From positions 335,322 to 399,321 of the forward strand of contig JBFWVC010000001.1 in the NCBI GenBank assembly GCA_050246945.1: DNA of 64,000 nt, written 5' to 3'. This document shows, piece after piece, positions 46,201-54,684 of the stretch; the stretch's first letter is position 1, and the number at the start of each line of letters is the position of its first letter. The notes under the pieces are model-generated. The model did no database searches. It had not been told where the DNA came from and saw only the letters and a list, made by a program, of their open reading frames with translations. Source of the stretch: JAEUMD01 sp050246945 (GTDB taxonomy: Bacteria > Pseudomonadota > Alphaproteobacteria > Rhizobiales > Hyphomicrobiaceae). Made by a program: the position numbers and the translations under genes.

Positions 46201-47589
46201 GGTGATGGCATCGATGATCTGATCATCGGTGCCCCCGGTGCCGATCCTGCAGAAATTGGTACGCCCGGGCAAGCTTACGTGGTGTTTGGCACGCAATCCG
46301 GTTTTTCAAGCAGTATTGAGCTTTCGGCACTCAATGGCACGAATGGCTTCGCAATCAATGGTGTCGCCCAAAACGGTCAGATTGGCCTGAGCGTGTCCGG
46401 CGCTGGAGACATCAATGACGATGGTCTTGATGATCTCATCGTTAGTTCGCAGAATGCAGGCAGCTACTTGGTTTATGGGTCGAACACTGGTTTCGGCGCA
46501 AACGGCGTACTGGACCTGGCACTCCTCGACGGTACGAATGGCGTCAGCATCGGTGCTGGCTCCAGTATCTTGTCGTCAGTGTCAGAGGCGGGCGATGTCA
46601 ACGGCGACGGCATCGACGACTTGGTGATTGGGTCGCCAACTACCGATCCTGGCCTCCAGGTTGATGCTGGTGAAAGTTACGTTGTCTTCGGCTCGGCGAG
46701 TGGATTGGGCATTGGTGGGATATTTGATCTGAACACCCTGGACGGGACGAATGGCTTTGTCCTTATCGGGCCAGATGCGCGTGACAGGAGTGGCGAATCG
46801 GTATCGGCGGCAGGCGACGTCAACGGAGACGGCATCGACGATCTGATCATCGGCGCCACGGGTGCCGATCCAAATGGCGACAGTTTTGCCGGAGAAAGCT
46901 ACGTGGTTTTTGGCTCGACCAGCGGGTTCGGCATCAATGGCGTTCTGGATTTGTCAACTTTGAACGGTACAAATGGGTTTGTTGTTAATGGCATCGATCC
47001 TTCCGACGCGAGCGGAACCTCGGTTTCCGGAGCCGGCGACATCAACGGCGATGGCATCGATGATATAGTCATTGGTGCCGAGGGTGCCAGTGGCAGCCGA
47101 GGCGAGAGTTATGTGGTGTTCGGTTCAGCAAGTGGCATTGGCACCAACGGCGTGTTGGAACTGGACGGCCTCGACGGTACCAACGGTTTCTTGATTGTGG
47201 ACAGCAATCTTGGCGGTGGCGAGTCACTCGGTCATTCAGTTTCGGTTGTGGGTGACATCAACAGCGACGGCTATGACGACCTGATTATTGGCTCCAATCA
47301 AGCCAGTCCGAACGGCGATACGGGGGCGGGCCAAAGCTACGTGCTATTCGGTTCGGCCGAAGAGTTCGGCATAAGCGGGGTGCTAGACTTGGCAACGCTC
47401 GATGGAACGAATGGCTTCGTCATGAACGGCATCGATGTGGACGACGGGAGCGGCTTTTCCGTTTCCGGCGCTGGCGATGTCAACGGTGACGGCTTTGATG
47501 ACCTCCTTGTCGCCGCCTTTCAAGCCGATCCTAACGGCAGTGCGTCCGGCGAGAGCTATGTCATCTTTGGTGGAGATTTTTTCATTTAG
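43279..47589 (+). CDS. Large RTX/VCBS/FG-GAP calcium-binding secreted protein
   Basis: 1436 aa with AAGGAGG upstream. Residues about 1-100 and 345-390 are RTX nonapeptides (GGSGNDVLFGGDGNDL type) that fold on calcium. About 455-580 is a VCBS-type sandwich. 585-822 is two copies of a 119-residue domain. About 825-935 is another VCBS-like domain with DTFDV-type strand ends. About 945-1436 has seven or so FG-GAP repeats (GDVNGDGIDDLIIGAPGAD), forming an integrin-like propeller. No N-terminal signal peptide and a hydrophobic C-terminus (VIFGGDFFI) fit type I secretion. A surface adhesin or matrix protein is likely; no catalytic domain is seen. Confidence 0.9.
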   Translation: MAIKTGTGDDDIIIGTDGNDLIFGFGGDDDIVAGDGADVVYGGSGDDAIDGGQGNDALFGGSGNDVLFGGDGNDLILGGSGDDTIDAGAGNNIVTGGTGDDRFIFESGSGQLLITDFHAGPGSSDLIVLRNFEVSTLSGLLALAHDIGGSTVIDFNNGDRLILAGVNKADLLADDFAFETMGTGGSDIITGTSSDDVIDAGGGDDEIIYTVGGGFDVVDGGEGTDDFVLQGIDTAQTGVLVEDGATYAARTGDLTVAPDHIAISVNGQLAADLDNIEDLVFNAGALGDTIDVSGDFSGTDLAPETIRVVGGAKKDAVRLSPVLTSTKKVALIVEAGGGDDEVKAASGRDVLAGEDGNDVLIGGSGNDLLIGGAGNDTLDGGDDYDIAIFGSPSATYRTPLDSVLGYDITIGAETGAATIVDTDPSNGDDGTDELAGIEEVRFGDLTLFLDGLNNSPFIGAAQLSGSIAELPDGDPNENQFTHSTQGTIEFREFDRTLGHTVTAAPNGVDYRGELTVEFSDSDTSDGAGQINWTFSVDDAALDDLADGQVLFQTYDVTINDGNGGSATATVTVRIDGASDAANAPPVAVGELMATDEETVLSGRNLLADNGSGADYDPDLTDTFTINTINGSSANVGQQITLSSGALLTVQANGDLVFDPRGAFDFVPEGSGSADNFTYTLIDQNGAVSNEALVNLSVIGVNDAPVAVGELMATDEETVLSGRNLFADNGSGADYDPDLTDTFTINTINGSSANVGQQITLSSGALLTVQANGDLVFDPRGAFDFVPEGSGSADNFTYTLIDQNGAVSNEALVNLSVIGVNDPPVVSGAASGDRDVIEDSDSSAAGALTITDADLGEDRFQPVAVAAPSAGEFGTYTVTAAGAWAYTLDNANPTVQALVAGEVLADSFDVVSFDGTVTATVDITITGTDEGIVLQPSYNIADIIAGTADLNGFVINGIDANDLSGQSVSSAGDVNGDGIDDLIIGAPGADPAEIGTPGQAYVVFGTQSGFSSSIELSALNGTNGFAINGVAQNGQIGLSVSGAGDINDDGLDDLIVSSQNAGSYLVYGSNTGFGANGVLDLALLDGTNGVSIGAGSSILSSVSEAGDVNGDGIDDLVIGSPTTDPGLQVDAGESYVVFGSASGLGIGGIFDLNTLDGTNGFVLIGPDARDRSGESVSAAGDVNGDGIDDLIIGATGADPNGDSFAGESYVVFGSTSGFGINGVLDLSTLNGTNGFVVNGIDPSDASGTSVSGAGDINGDGIDDIVIGAEGASGSRGESYVVFGSASGIGTNGVLELDGLDGTNGFLIVDSNLGGGESLGHSVSVVGDINSDGYDDLIIGSNQASPNGDTGAGQSYVLFGSAEEFGISGVLDLATLDGTNGFVMNGIDVDDGSGFSVSGAGDVNGDGFDDLLVAAFQADPNGSASGESYVIFGGDFFI
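45031..45744 (+). repeat. Internal tandem duplication, 2 x 357 bp
   Basis: Copies 45031-45387 and 45388-45744 are almost identical in DNA; the protein differs only at a Leu/Phe site (NLLADN versus NLFADN). In-frame duplication of one 119-residue domain inside the RTX protein. The low divergence means it is recent or kept homogeneous by recombination. Confidence 0.9.
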
Positions 47590-47624
47590 TTGAAAAGGAG
47601 TCGGGACGCAGGTCTGGTCGCGCA

Positions 47625-47830
47625 GACGTGGCGTGTTGCCGTCCGTGTAGATAGTCCAGCCCGTGTTTGGTCTTTGCGGCGGCATAAAGATGGCTCGTCT
47701 GTCGGCCTTCATGATCTTCAGCCGGTGGTCGATGGACTGTGCGTGGTCGTCGCGCAGCATCGGCGTTGCGGCGAGGTCCGCGCAGAGAAACGCGGCACGA
47801 AGCTCGGCGACCACCTCTTCCGCCGCCTAG
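47625..47830 (-). pseudogene. ArdC-like antirestriction protein C-terminal remnant
   Basis: Minus-strand frames give EEVVAELRAAFLCADL, RDDHAQSIDHRLKIMKADRRAIF and, after a one-base shift, YAAAKTKHGLDYLHGRQ. This order matches the end of ArdC-type zincin antirestriction proteins from plasmids and integrative elements. No upstream catalytic HExxH part survives. It points to an old conjugative element near the RTX gene. Confidence 0.65.
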
Positions 47831-48215
47831 GCGTCTGCGTCGACCTCGGACCTGGCTCCCGGTCGAGCCGGCCTTTGTGCCCGGTCCAATTAGCCGTCTT
47901 ATGCAGCAGCGTCGAATGGAAGGCCTTCGGAAGCAACGACCATTCTGACTCCTTTGGCAGTCGTGCCCCATCGAATGTTGAGGTGCTTAGCTGCCAAGCC
48001 GGAATGTGAGCTGACGCCAATCTTCGCAGTGGACGTAGTTTCCGGACTTGGCTTGGCACTCGTCGCCATTGCCTCCAATAAGGGAGCGGCAGCACGCGAG
48101 CGCTCCTGGCGTCCCGGCCCCAGACGAAGAAAGTTGGCGATCGTCGGCCTTATAAATCGAAGGCCGCTGTTCCCTGGGTAACAGCGGACCTATTCCAACT
48201 ACCAAATTGTTTTCT
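47831..48215. other. Region without a supported gene
   Basis: About 385 bp between the antirestriction remnant and the peptide gene. Several open frames overlap on both strands but none has a family or ribosome binding site that I trust. Confidence 0.4.
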
Positions 48216-48233
48216 GGGTGCGATCCTGCACCC
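48216..48233. promoter_or_regulatory. Hairpin in the leader of the double-glycine peptide gene
   Basis: GGGTGCGATCCTGCACCC: 6-bp arms with a 6-nt loop, ending about 20 nt before the peptide start. May affect translation or mark the end of upstream transcription. Confidence 0.45.
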
Positions 48234-48255
48234 AATGACACAAAGGATCCTGAAC

Positions 48256-48492
48256 ATGATTGGCAAGCGCAGTGAGCTGGCCCCGCCAGGTGAATGCATT
48301 CGCGAAATGGAACTGCATGAGCTCGATATGGTCGGTGGCGGCAGAATCGTCGACATATCCGTTGAAACTGGGTTTCTTTGGGCGGGCATCGCAGTAGCAT
48401 TGTCCGGAAGCCCGTTGCTTGGCTTTGGAATGGCGTACGCAAGTTGGAATGCAGCGGATCAAAAGATGACTGCCGCAGGGGTTCCGAATTGA
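48256..48492 (+). CDS. Double-glycine-leader peptide (bacteriocin/microcin-like)
   Basis: 78 aa from ATG 48256, with AAGGA upstream; an in-frame ATG at 48235 lacks a site. The leader ends REMELHELDMVGGG, the L-x-x-x-E-L-x-x-V-x-GG pattern recognised by C39 peptidases. The core of about 50 residues is hydrophobic and rich in Gly, Ala and Ser (ALSGSPLLGFGMAYASW), like class II bacteriocins. No immunity gene is evident next to it. The neighbouring ABC exporter lacks a C39 domain, so another transporter would be needed. Function inferred. Confidence 0.55.
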   Translation: MIGKRSELAPPGECIREMELHELDMVGGGRIVDISVETGFLWAGIAVALSGSPLLGFGMAYASWNAADQKMTAAGVPN

Positions 48493-48731
48493 TCTCGCAG
48501 ATGCGCCGGCGTCTCATTGCCACGAGTGCCGGCGCATTCGGATGGACTCACTTGGCGTGATAGCCACACAGGTTCGCGCCTTCTTGGGAGTTCTTGTGCC
48601 GAGTGATCATCGGAACCCTCTGGATCGGGCATGCACTGTTCCCGAGCTGTTTTATCCCTTCCTCTCTCCTGGACATGTGTTGCCGTTAGGCGGCAGCAAT
48701 CCCGGCCCATGCATCGCGCGAGCCATTGCGC

Positions 48732-48887
48732 ATGGTTGATATGCTTGAAGCCATGTTGAAAATGTTTCTCAGGGCATTGCGAAGCGATGATCGCAAATTG
48801 CTTGCGGAACTATTGAACATGGAAATTGCGATCGACCACCTCCGCTCAGCCGCAAAGCACCATGTAACGGCAAACAGCCGCGGGTGA
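48732..48887 (+). CDS. Possible small protein
   Basis: 51 codons from ATG 48732 with an amphipathic helical composition (KLLAELLNMEIAIDHL) and a basic C-terminus. It has no clear ribosome binding site and no family. Listed because no other gene covers this gap; it could be chance. Confidence 0.25.
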   Translation: MVDMLEAMLKMFLRALRSDDRKLLAELLNMEIAIDHLRSAAKHHVTANSRG

Positions 48888-48936
48888 GGAGGGCGGTGCT
48901 GGGTCGGAACAAATCATAAGCACCAATCATAAACAT

Positions 48937-49122
48937 ATGGCAGGAGGCTATGTTTTCGATTTGACGTGTCGGTTCGCGCTGTATCTGACTGTCCTATCGG
49001 CCTTGCTTGCCGCTGCCGCCGTCAGCGCGGATCAGCCGAAGCTGCTTGTTTTCATCACGATTGATCAGCTCCGCGTCGACATGCCTTGGCACCGGTTATT
49101 GACGCCGAGTCTACGCCGCTAG
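48937..49122 (+). pseudogene. Alkaline phosphatase/type I phosphodiesterase N-terminal fragment
   Basis: Reads a signal-like segment (LYLTVLSALLAAAAVSA) and then KLLVFITIDQLRVDMP, the metal-binding Asp strand that opens periplasmic alkaline-phosphatase-superfamily phosphodiesterases. It then stops at 61 codons; the family needs over 450 residues. A truncated gene. Confidence 0.6.
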
Positions 49123-49211
49123 CCCTGGTAACAGACGTTGCCCAACGAACTCAGGTCCGGGAGTGAGAACGACTCGGTTTTGGCAGCCTGGGAAGTATTC
49201 TTTTCTGTCTC

Positions 49212-50015
49212 TTATTGAGTAAAACTGGCGCGCAGGTCTGCAGCAGCTTTGGTCAGCAATGGTAAATGCTTGAGCGCTGCCTCTACGGTCAGCCGGGGCT
49301 TGGGGCCGTGACACGCAATGCCCGCGACGATCGCGCCTCGGGAGTTTCGAACGGGCACCGCGAGCGCCACGAGACCTTCCAGGAACTCCTCGTCGTCGAT
49401 GCTATAGCCGCGCTTCTTGATAAGCTCGACTTCTTCCTCCATTCGGCGGAGGTCAGTGATCGTATTGCGAGTATGAGCCGGTAACCCTGTGATAGACAGT
49501 AGCTTCCGGCGGCGGTCACGCGGCATGGCAGACAGGAATATCTTGCCACTGGCAGTGCAATGTAACGGCACGAGCGAGCCGGGTTCCAGGTTGAGGCGAA
49601 GCGGCCAGCGTGACTCCACGCGATCAATGTAGACCGATTGATCGCGCACACGCATCGACAGGTTGCAGGTTTCGCCAATCTCATTGACGAGCTTCTGCAG
49701 GATCGCCCGCCGTTCAGGCCGCATGCCTGCGTTGACGATGTTCAAGCCCATATCCCACAGCCGGTGGCCCACACTGTAGTGGCGACTGGCCGGATCGCGC
49801 ATGAAGTAGCCGCTGGTACCCAATTGCTGACAAAGGCGATGAACCGTGGGTTTCGGCAATTCAGTTGCCTCGGCCAGTTCAGCGACTGATAGCGTTCCTG
49901 CATTTGCCGCCACCACTGTCAGCAGGTTCATCACGCGCAGGACGACTGATGCGTTATCTATGTCGCTTCCAGCCATATCGGACTGGTCTGGTTCGCTCTT
50001 CTTCCTTCTTGCCAC
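49212..50015 (-). CDS. IclR-family transcriptional regulator
   Basis: 267 aa from GTG 50015, which has a GGGAGAGGGAG region upstream; ATG 49976 is the other likely start. N-terminal winged helix: LLTVVAANAGTLSVAELAEATELPKPTVHRLCQQL. The effector domain has GETCNLSMRVRDQSVYIDRVES, LVPLHCTASGKIFLSAM and GVRNSRGAIVAGIACHGP-like strands. Divergent from a GMC oxidoreductase gene, which it probably controls. Confidence 0.9.
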   Translation of the reverse strand: MARRKKSEPDQSDMAGSDIDNASVVLRVMNLLTVVAANAGTLSVAELAEATELPKPTVHRLCQQLGTSGYFMRDPASRHYSVGHRLWDMGLNIVNAGMRPERRAILQKLVNEIGETCNLSMRVRDQSVYIDRVESRWPLRLNLEPGSLVPLHCTASGKIFLSAMPRDRRRKLLSITGLPAHTRNTITDLRRMEEEVELIKKRGYSIDDEEFLEGLVALAVPVRNSRGAIVAGIACHGPKPRLTVEAALKHLPLLTKAAADLRASFTQ

Positions 50016-50624
50016 GACTGTCGTGCTCCCTCTCCCAGAGGTTTTCCGGACCCTACCCACAGCTCCAGCGATCGACAAAGTCCTTTGTCGGGTCGGGCAA
50101 AGAGTTGCGGTGAGCCTTTCCGCATTGGCGCAACTGAACTGCTCGGCCTCCTTCACGAAGCGTCGCTCCGGCGCGGCTCGTTGCAGTGCATCAGCAATTC
50201 TCCTTGCGCGACCGACCAATATCATCTTAATTGGACTATATAGTCTCGGACAATGATAATTTGTTTGATGATCGTAGAGAGCCGAGCGCCAAATGCCGGA
50301 ACGAAGCGAAACGAGAGATTTCGACTGCTCGACGCAATTCTGGGAGAACGAGCATGGAACCGAATCTCAAAGGACCGAACCGCCGCGAACGCGGCTGCAT
50401 GGCACTGCGCCACGGTCGGACGCCCGCGATGCTGGCATTGACTGGTGCGGCGGGAGCCGTCTTGGACGGCAGTCTTTCTCGTGCTGCGGCTGAAACGGCA
50501 GGCAAGCTCAAGCCTTCCCAGCACATGCTTCCCGCGGTGACTGACCAGCTTCATGCAAAGCCGCATCGAATCATAACCGCATTGAAACACTTGGCCTGCC
50601 TGCGTCGGGGAAAAAGGAGGAGTC
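50016..50624. other. Divergent region iclR / GMC gene, with a possible decayed exported-protein start
   Basis: About 600 bp. Around 50354 a GGGAG-preceded ATG opens a short frame with a twin-arginine-like stretch and hydrophobic segment (NRRERGCMALRHGRTPAMLALTGAAGAV), after which coding character fades. It may be the start of a lost exported protein. No other feature found. Confidence 0.4.
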
Positions 50625-52256
50625 ATGTCGAATGCGTTTGAAGAATTCGACTACATCGTTGTCGGAGCAGGATCGGCGGGCTGTGTCCTTGCCAACCGCT
50701 TGAGTGCCGATCCCACGGTTCGCGTAGCTCTGTTGGAGGCTGGGGGGAGGGATTGGAATCCTTGGATTCACGTGCCGGTCGGCTACTTCAAGACATTGCA
50801 TAACCCAAGTACGGACTGGTGCTACAAAACGGAACCGGATCCGGGCCTCAACAACCGGTCGATCGACTGGCCGCGTGGCAAAACACTTGGTGGTTCCAGT
50901 TCCATAAACGGCCTCCTGTACATCCGTGGCCAGCGCGAGGACTACGACACGTGGGCGCAACTGGGAAATCGTGGCTGGGGCTACGATGATGTCCTCCCGC
51001 TCTTCAAGCGGTCTGAGCGCCATGAAGAAGGCGCCTCCGAATATCACGGAGAAGATGGCGGCCTTTCGGTGTCGCGGATGCGCGCAAAAAGCCTGGTTTC
51101 GGAAGCATTCATTGCGGCGGCCGTCGAGATGGGTGTGCCGCGGACCGACGACTTCAATGGCGGCGTTCAAGAGGGCGTCGATTATTTCCAGCAGACTGCG
51201 CGCGGCGGATTCCGCTGTTCCAGTGCGCGAGCGTTTCTCCACCCGGTTCGCAACCGGTCAAATCTGGAGGTGATAACCCATGCTCTAGTGCAGAACGTCG
51301 CGTTCTCGCACTACGACCCGAAGCGGGCAACGGGCATCGACTACTTGCGGAAGGATCAACCGCAATCGATCAGGCTTAGACCTGGTGGCGAAGTCATCCT
51401 TGCCGCCGGCGCAATCGGATCACCGCAAATCTTGGAACTTTCGGGCATTGGCCGCGGCGACGTTCTTTCGAATGCGGGAGTCTCCATCCGCCATGAGCTG
51501 AATGGCGTTGGCGAGTCACTTCAAGATCATCTTCAGCTTCGGCTCGTTTATGAGGTCAACGTTCCCACTCTCAACGATGCCATCAATAGCTTTGGCCGGC
51601 GCATGGGCATCGGCATGCAGTACGTCTTCTTCCGAAAGGGCCCGATGAGCCTCGGCGCGAGCCAGGTCTGCATCTTTGCCCGCTCGATGGATCATCTGGA
51701 AACACCCGACATCCAATTCCATTTCCAGCCGCTGAGCGCGGACAAGCCGGGAATCGTGATGCATCCATTCTCGGGGATCACATCTTCGGTTTGCCAGTTG
51801 CGGCCCGAGAGCAAAGGTCATCTGCACATCACAAGCCCCAGAGCATCGGACTACCCGAAGATCGTGCCGAACTACTTGTCTGCAAGCGCCGATCAGGAGT
51901 GCGCCGTCCGTGCCATGCGCTTTGCTCGGGCAATGACGAAGACCAAGGCGTTGAGCCCGTTCATCGTTCGCGAACACGTACCACAAGGTCTACCGGAGAC
52001 CGACGAACAACTGCTCGATGCGGCGCGCAACATCGGCCAATCGATATATCACCCGACCTGCACGTGCCGCATGGGTAGCGATGCACAGGCGGTGGTCGAT
52101 GAGCGACTGCGAGTTCATGGAATTGCCGGCCTCAGAATAGCGGACGCATCGATTATGCCGAGAATTGTCAGTGGCAACACCAATGCCCCCACCATCATGA
52201 TTGGTGAAAAGGCCAGCGACCTGATCAGGGAAGATCGACGCCGGCAGAGCGCCTGA
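50625..52256 (+). CDS. GMC-family FAD oxidoreductase (choline/alcohol dehydrogenase-like)
   Basis: 543 aa with AAGGAGG upstream. FAD motif VVGAGSAGCVLANRL, GMC signature 1 KTLGGSSSINGLLYIRGQ, signature 2 GAIGSPQILELSGIG, and C-terminal catalytic segment YHPTCTCRMG with RIVSGNTNAPTIMIGEKASD. It oxidises an alcohol group; the exact substrate (choline, polyethylene glycol, long-chain alcohol) cannot be read. Likely under the divergent IclR regulator. Confidence 0.92.
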   Translation: MSNAFEEFDYIVVGAGSAGCVLANRLSADPTVRVALLEAGGRDWNPWIHVPVGYFKTLHNPSTDWCYKTEPDPGLNNRSIDWPRGKTLGGSSSINGLLYIRGQREDYDTWAQLGNRGWGYDDVLPLFKRSERHEEGASEYHGEDGGLSVSRMRAKSLVSEAFIAAAVEMGVPRTDDFNGGVQEGVDYFQQTARGGFRCSSARAFLHPVRNRSNLEVITHALVQNVAFSHYDPKRATGIDYLRKDQPQSIRLRPGGEVILAAGAIGSPQILELSGIGRGDVLSNAGVSIRHELNGVGESLQDHLQLRLVYEVNVPTLNDAINSFGRRMGIGMQYVFFRKGPMSLGASQVCIFARSMDHLETPDIQFHFQPLSADKPGIVMHPFSGITSSVCQLRPESKGHLHITSPRASDYPKIVPNYLSASADQECAVRAMRFARAMTKTKALSPFIVREHVPQGLPETDEQLLDAARNIGQSIYHPTCTCRMGSDAQAVVDERLRVHGIAGLRIADASIMPRIVSGNTNAPTIMIGEKASDLIREDRRRQSA

Positions 52257-52362
52257 CCTTCGAAACGGAAAAGAAGCCTTCATCAAGGTTCAGCCGATGC
52301 ACGCCATCGAGCATGACCGAACCGATCGCCATTGGCTCGCAGACTGGCCCGGATTGCGCTAA

Positions 52363-52410
52363 AGCATGTTGAGCTGAAGTGCGCAGAGGTTCAGCGTGAA
52401 GAACATGCTC
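52363..52410. repeat. Palindromic repeat unit
   Basis: 48 bp from AGCATGTTGAGCTGAAGTG to GAACATGCTC in the gap between the GMC and alcohol dehydrogenase genes. Same family as 53548-53654 and 63719-63827. A short GAACAC tandem run follows at about 52448-52470. Confidence 0.8.
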
Positions 52411-52563
52411 AATTCAAAGACTTGGATCGTGTTCGTGCTTCCGTCGAACACGAACACGAACACGAACGCGATCCGGCATTCTTATGTGCCGTCAACATCG
52501 GCATCGTTCGGCCGGCTATTCACACGGCGCACGAGATAAGATCAAACGCGGAGCAATTCCACC

Positions 52564-53547
52564 ATGAAGGCGATGGTGTTGGAAGACGTAGGCAGGCCGC
52601 TGCAACTCGTAGAGCGCGCCACGCCACACCCGCGACCGGGCGAAGTCCTGATCGAGGTGACTGCATGCGCCGTCTGCCGAACCGACTTGCACGTAGTCGA
52701 TGGGGATCTGCCCAGTCCGAAGCCTTCGCTCGTTCCCGGGCATGAGATCGTGGGGCGTGTGCTTGAGGTGGGACAAGGAGCAGGCGGCTTCAGAGTTGGT
52801 CAGCGCGTTGGTGTTCCCTGGCTCGGATATACCTGCGGGACATGTGCGTTCTGTCGTGGCGGACGCGAAAATCTTTGCGACAATCCGCGCTTCACGGGCT
52901 ACCAGATTGATGGCGGATTTGCCACGCACACGGTGGCCGATGCGCGCTACTGTTTCCCGATTCCGGAACGCTATGACGACCTCCACGCGACGCCCTTGCT
53001 GTGCGCCGGCCTCATTGGCCATCGCGCACTGAAGGCTGCAGGCGCCGCAAAGCGTATCGGCCTCTATGGCTTCGGCGCAGCAGCTCACATCGTCGCACAA
53101 GTCGCGCGCCACGAAGGCCGCGAGGTATACGCGTTCACACGGCCCGGCGATATTCAGGCACAGGAATTCGCGCGCACGCTGGGATGCATGTCGGCACAAG
53201 GCTCCGACACGCCGCCGCCCGCGCCGCTTGACGCCTCGATCATATTCGCTCCCGTGGGCGAGCTGGTTCCCGTCGCGCTGCGCTCGCTCACGAAGGGCGG
53301 GACCCTTGTATTGGGCGGAATTCACATGAGCCCAATTCCCTCGATGCCGTATTCACTCCTATGGGGTGAGCGCGTCATCCGCTCCGTTGCCAATCTCACG
53401 AGGCAAGACGGAATCGAGTTCATGGAAGTCGCCGCCCGCGTGCCGCTCGAGATCACTGTCGAACCTTACCCTCTCGAGCAGGCAAACGAGGCATTGGATG
53501 CGCTGCGCGATGGACGGCTTAAGGGAGCGGCAGTGCTGCTGCCATAG
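52564..53547 (+). CDS. Zinc-dependent alcohol dehydrogenase
   Basis: 327 aa, medium-chain dehydrogenase/reductase. Catalytic zinc ligands: Cys in CAVCRTDLH and His-Glu in PGHEIVG. The structural zinc site is CGTCAFCRGGRENLC. The cofactor loop GLYGFGAAAHIVAQVARH is a variant of the usual glycine motif (GFGAAA). Related to the AdhP/YahK type that acts on NAD(P). Oxidises or reduces an aliphatic alcohol/aldehyde. Confidence 0.92.
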   Translation: MKAMVLEDVGRPLQLVERATPHPRPGEVLIEVTACAVCRTDLHVVDGDLPSPKPSLVPGHEIVGRVLEVGQGAGGFRVGQRVGVPWLGYTCGTCAFCRGGRENLCDNPRFTGYQIDGGFATHTVADARYCFPIPERYDDLHATPLLCAGLIGHRALKAAGAAKRIGLYGFGAAAHIVAQVARHEGREVYAFTRPGDIQAQEFARTLGCMSAQGSDTPPPAPLDASIIFAPVGELVPVALRSLTKGGTLVLGGIHMSPIPSMPYSLLWGERVIRSVANLTRQDGIEFMEVAARVPLEITVEPYPLEQANEALDALRDGRLKGAAVLLP

Positions 53548-53654
53548 CGCATGTTTAGCTGAAGTGTGGAGCGGTTCGGCGTGAAAAACATGCTCAAGGA
53601 CAGGCGAGCATGTTTAGCTGAAGTGTGGAGCGGTTCGGCGTGAAAAACATGCTC
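53548..53654. repeat. Two tandem palindromic repeat units
   Basis: Units 53548-53595 and 53606-53654 are nearly identical: CATGTTTAGCTGAAGTGTGG, AGCGGTTCGGCG core, and AAAAACATGCTC at the end. They begin at the end of the alcohol dehydrogenase gene and could act as a termination or mRNA-stability element. Confidence 0.85.
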
Positions 53655-53999
53655 GAAGCGAACTGCCGAACCGTGTGCGTCTTTCTACGAAACGTGGACG
53701 CGATGGAGAAACTGATTGACCAGGATGGCGGAGCTTGCAACCCAGACATCGCCGATTGCGTCGCCAGAATGGAGGACATGCTGTCATCGACACTTGTGCG
53801 GCACGCTGCGATCCTTAGAGTCCGGCCGTGAGATTCATGAGATCCCCGCTTGGATGCAGCCGCATCGCCTTTTGCACCTTAGATGCCAGCGTTCTGGATC
53901 TGACGCTTGTTGCCCGCGCGAAGGTTGTCAAGCGTCAGGTCGGAACACTAGCAAATGCGCGCGAGCGCTTCACCAAACGAGCATGCAAGAGTGCCCGAA
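53655..53999. other. Region with doubtful small frames
   Basis: A 42-codon frame from ATG 53703 (KLIDQDGGACNPDIADCVARM) and a 76-codon frame from GTG 53828 that overlaps the next gene are open on the plus strand. Neither has a recognised family or a good ribosome binding site, and I do not call them. Confidence 0.35.
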
Positions 54000-54599
54000 A
54001 TGAAGAAATCGAAGCCCGCCGCCGGGTCGAAGACGAACTCCAAGCCAGCGGTCAGTAGGCACGGAGAGGAAAGGTCACGGACGGTGGCCAAGTCGAAAGT
54101 GTCGCCCAAACCGGGCGAGCCTCAGCCCAAGCGCAAAGTCCCTGCCCCGATCGTTTCGAGCCGATATTGGCTCCTCAAGTCGGAGCCGGACGCATTCTCC
54201 TGGGACCAGTTGAAGGCCAAGGGCAAGCTCGGAGAGGAATGGAGCGGCGTCAGGAATTATCTTGCGCGCAACAACATGCGTGCAATGCAGCTTGGTGATC
54301 TGGGGTTCTTTTATCACTCCAACATCGGCCTCGAGATCGTCGGCATCTGCGAAGTCTGTGCTCGAGCGCACCCGGATTCGACCGCCGACGATCCGAAATG
54401 GGATTGCGTCGACGTGCGGGCGGTGCGCGGCATGCCGAAGCCGGTATCTCTGAAGGACGTGAAGGCCAACCCCAAGCTGGCGAACATGAGCCTCGTCACG
54501 TCGATGAGACTATCCGTGCAGCCGGTGACACAGGACGAGTGGAACGAGGTCTGTCGTTTGGGCGGCCTCGATCCAGCGCCACACCCGCAGAAGCGCTGA
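54000..54599 (+). CDS. EVE-domain protein
   Basis: 199 aa from ATG 54000; GTG 54084 is an alternative that removes a basic low-complexity lead. The EVE (PUA-like) domain covers about residues 48-190: SRYWLLKSEPDAFSWDQL, EEWSGVRNYLARNNMRAMQLGDLGFFYHSN, LVTSMRLSVQPVTQDEW. The fold binds modified bases in RNA or DNA. The following methyltransferase gene is 85 bp downstream on the same strand. Confidence 0.9.
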   Translation: MKKSKPAAGSKTNSKPAVSRHGEERSRTVAKSKVSPKPGEPQPKRKVPAPIVSSRYWLLKSEPDAFSWDQLKAKGKLGEEWSGVRNYLARNNMRAMQLGDLGFFYHSNIGLEIVGICEVCARAHPDSTADDPKWDCVDVRAVRGMPKPVSLKDVKANPKLANMSLVTSMRLSVQPVTQDEWNEVCRLGGLDPAPHPQKR

Positions 54600-54684
54600 T
54601 GCACCCTTCAACAGCGAGCGCAGGGTTGAACTCCAGGCTGCCAGGCTCAATAGCGGTCCACAGCACCAACGAAAGGGCTTAAGC

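Noticed and set aside
48542..48739. Short plus-strand frame after the double-glycine peptide, considered as an immunity gene
   Set aside because: No ribosome binding site, no membrane segment and irregular composition.
52432..52472. CRISPR-like short repeats (GAACAC run)
   Set aside because: Only a 6-bp tandem run without spacers; no CRISPR array is present anywhere in the window.
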